DNA of 6,206 bases, from positions 1-6,206 of the forward strand of contig JAIVHR010000197.1 in assembly GCA_020200935.1 (NCBI GenBank), given 5' to 3'. Numbering within the stretch: the stretch's first letter is position 1; each line of letters begins with the position of its first letter. The position numbers and the translations under genes are program-made. This DNA is from Sphingomonadales bacterium (GTDB lineage: Bacteria; Pseudomonadota; Alphaproteobacteria; Sphingomonadales; Sphingomonadaceae). Shown here in pieces: positions 5,466 to 6,206 of this stretch. The notes under the pieces were generated by a model. The model saw nothing but the letters and a program-made list of their open reading frames with translations. It did no database searches and had not been told where the DNA came from.

Positions 5466-6116
5466 TTATTCCGCCGGCACCAGCTCCATCACGTCGGTCA
5501 GCGATTCGAAGCGGGGGCGCGGGAAGACGATGCGCCAGCGATCGTCGCCGATCCGTTCGAGCTGGCCGATCATGTCGCGATTGGCGTCGCGGCCATAGAC
5601 ATGGGCGCGCGTCTCGTCGCCGAGTTCGAGCACGCCGAGAAACACCATCCTGAGGCGGTTGTCGGGATAGATCGTGCCGGTCGGCCGCTGCGATCCGGTC
5701 AGCTTGGTCAGGCGCAAGGTCGCGCCGCGATCCTCGATCCGGCAGCGGAACCAGGGATATTCGATATAGGACAGCAGCCCGCGGTCCTGCGCGCCGAGCT
5801 TGATGAAGCGGCAGCGATAGAATCCGGCCGGCGGCCTGGGATCGCCAAGCGCCGCGTCGGGCTGGAGCAGATCGCCATGCGCCGCGATCTCGCTGGCGAA
5901 GCCGGCGGCCGCGGCATCGCCGAGCGCCTCGTTGAAGCCGCTGCGCCAGCCGGCAAGCCGCACCCGATCGTCGCGCGTGGCGATCGCATGCCACTCGGTC
6001 GGCAGCAATTGCTCGGGATCGGCGCCGGCCGGCGTGCCCGTCACGCCTGTGGTATAGGCGCAGCCCGACAGGCTCGCCGCCGCGAGCAAGGCCGTGGTGA
6101 TCGTCCGCCCCGCCAT
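5466..6116 (-). CDS. DUF4893-like lipoprotein
   Basis: This predicted 216-residue protein starts with a lipoprotein signal: a basic N-terminus, a short hydrophobic stretch and the lipobox LSGC with C19 as the lipidated residue, so it should be anchored in the cell envelope. The body has a conserved-looking core: LLQPDAALGDPRPPAGFYRC (84-103), FIKLG (105-109), EYPWFRCRIED (119-129), KLTGSQRPTG (138-147), VFLGVLELGDE (158-168) and a final FPRPRFESLTDVMELVP. I recall this pattern from DUF4893 proteins, which are typical of sphingomonads and have no known function. C103 and C126 could form a disulfide. There is no clear Shine-Dalgarno site before the ATG. It lies upstream of the M20 gene on the same strand, but the 252-bp gap filled with stem-loops argues against tight co-transcription. 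Confidence 0.8.
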   Translation of the reverse strand: MAGRTITTALLAAASLSGCAYTTGVTGTPAGADPEQLLPTEWHAIATRDDRVRLAGWRSGFNEALGDAAAAGFASEIAAHGDLLQPDAALGDPRPPAGFYRCRFIKLGAQDRGLLSYIEYPWFRCRIEDRGATLRLTKLTGSQRPTGTIYPDNRLRMVFLGVLELGDETRAHVYGRDANRDMIGQLERIGDDRWRIVFPRPRFESLTDVMELVPAE

Positions 6117-6206
6117 GGATCACGCATAACCCATTGCCGCGGCGCGCGCTATTGCGCCTTCCACCCCCGGCGCGGCTCCGTCTCCCGGGCCGGTTGTGAT
6201 TGATCG
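6117..6206. other. Upstream region of the lipoprotein gene
   Basis: These 90 bases to the window edge should hold the promoter of the lipoprotein gene. I see no convincing -35/-10 pair and no gene start on the plus strand that can be supported before the sequence ends. Confidence 0.3.

Noticed and set aside
5266..6123. A 285-codon minus-strand frame overlapping the lipoprotein gene.
   Set aside because: It is very rich in arginine, runs into the stem-loop element and has no domain. The alternative frame encodes a lipobox and a conserved-looking core.

Overview
The window is GC-rich bacterial DNA, most likely from an alphaproteobacterium of the Sphingomonadales. This rests on the base composition, a DUF4893-type lipoprotein, a secreted M20 amidohydrolase, and a palindromic CCCTCCC...GGGAGGG intergenic element of a style I associate with sphingomonads. 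The host assignment is inference; no rRNA or other marker is present.

Two parts are visible. The right part (about 3885-6206) looks like ordinary host chromosome: a DUF4893-like lipoprotein gene (5466-6116, minus), a roughly 200-bp array of perfect stem-loops closed by inverted repeats (5254-5457), and an M20D metallo-amidohydrolase gene with a signal peptide (3885-5213, minus). The left part (about 79-3886) is a compact 3.8-kb insert with three genes: a radical SAM enzyme (105-1148, minus), a divergent TauD/TfdA-type Fe(II)/2-oxoglutarate dioxygenase (1307-2347, plus), and a helical-repeat plus alpha/beta-hydrolase protein (2340-3749, minus) that overlaps the dioxygenase tail to tail by 8 bp.

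The key structural observation is that the insert lies between two 61-bp direct repeats (18-78 and 3887-3947; 58/61 identical). The right copy is the intact 3' end of the M20 gene. The left copy is an orphan 3' end encoding the same last 20 residues and its own stop codon, with no gene body upstream. This is the layout left by an element that recombined into the 3' end of a gene and restored the frame with its own copy of that end. All three mismatches are synonymous and the stop codons differ (TGA versus TAG), so the copies come from diverged alleles. No integrase or transposase lies inside the repeats. Hand-counted 60-base samples give a lower GC content in the insert (48-63%) than in the right part (72-77%).

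The three cargo genes do not form a pathway I recognise. Two oxidative or radical tailoring enzymes beside a serine hydrolase or acyltransferase suggest modification of a small molecule, peptide or glycan. The substrate cannot be read from the sequence, and I found no precursor peptide.
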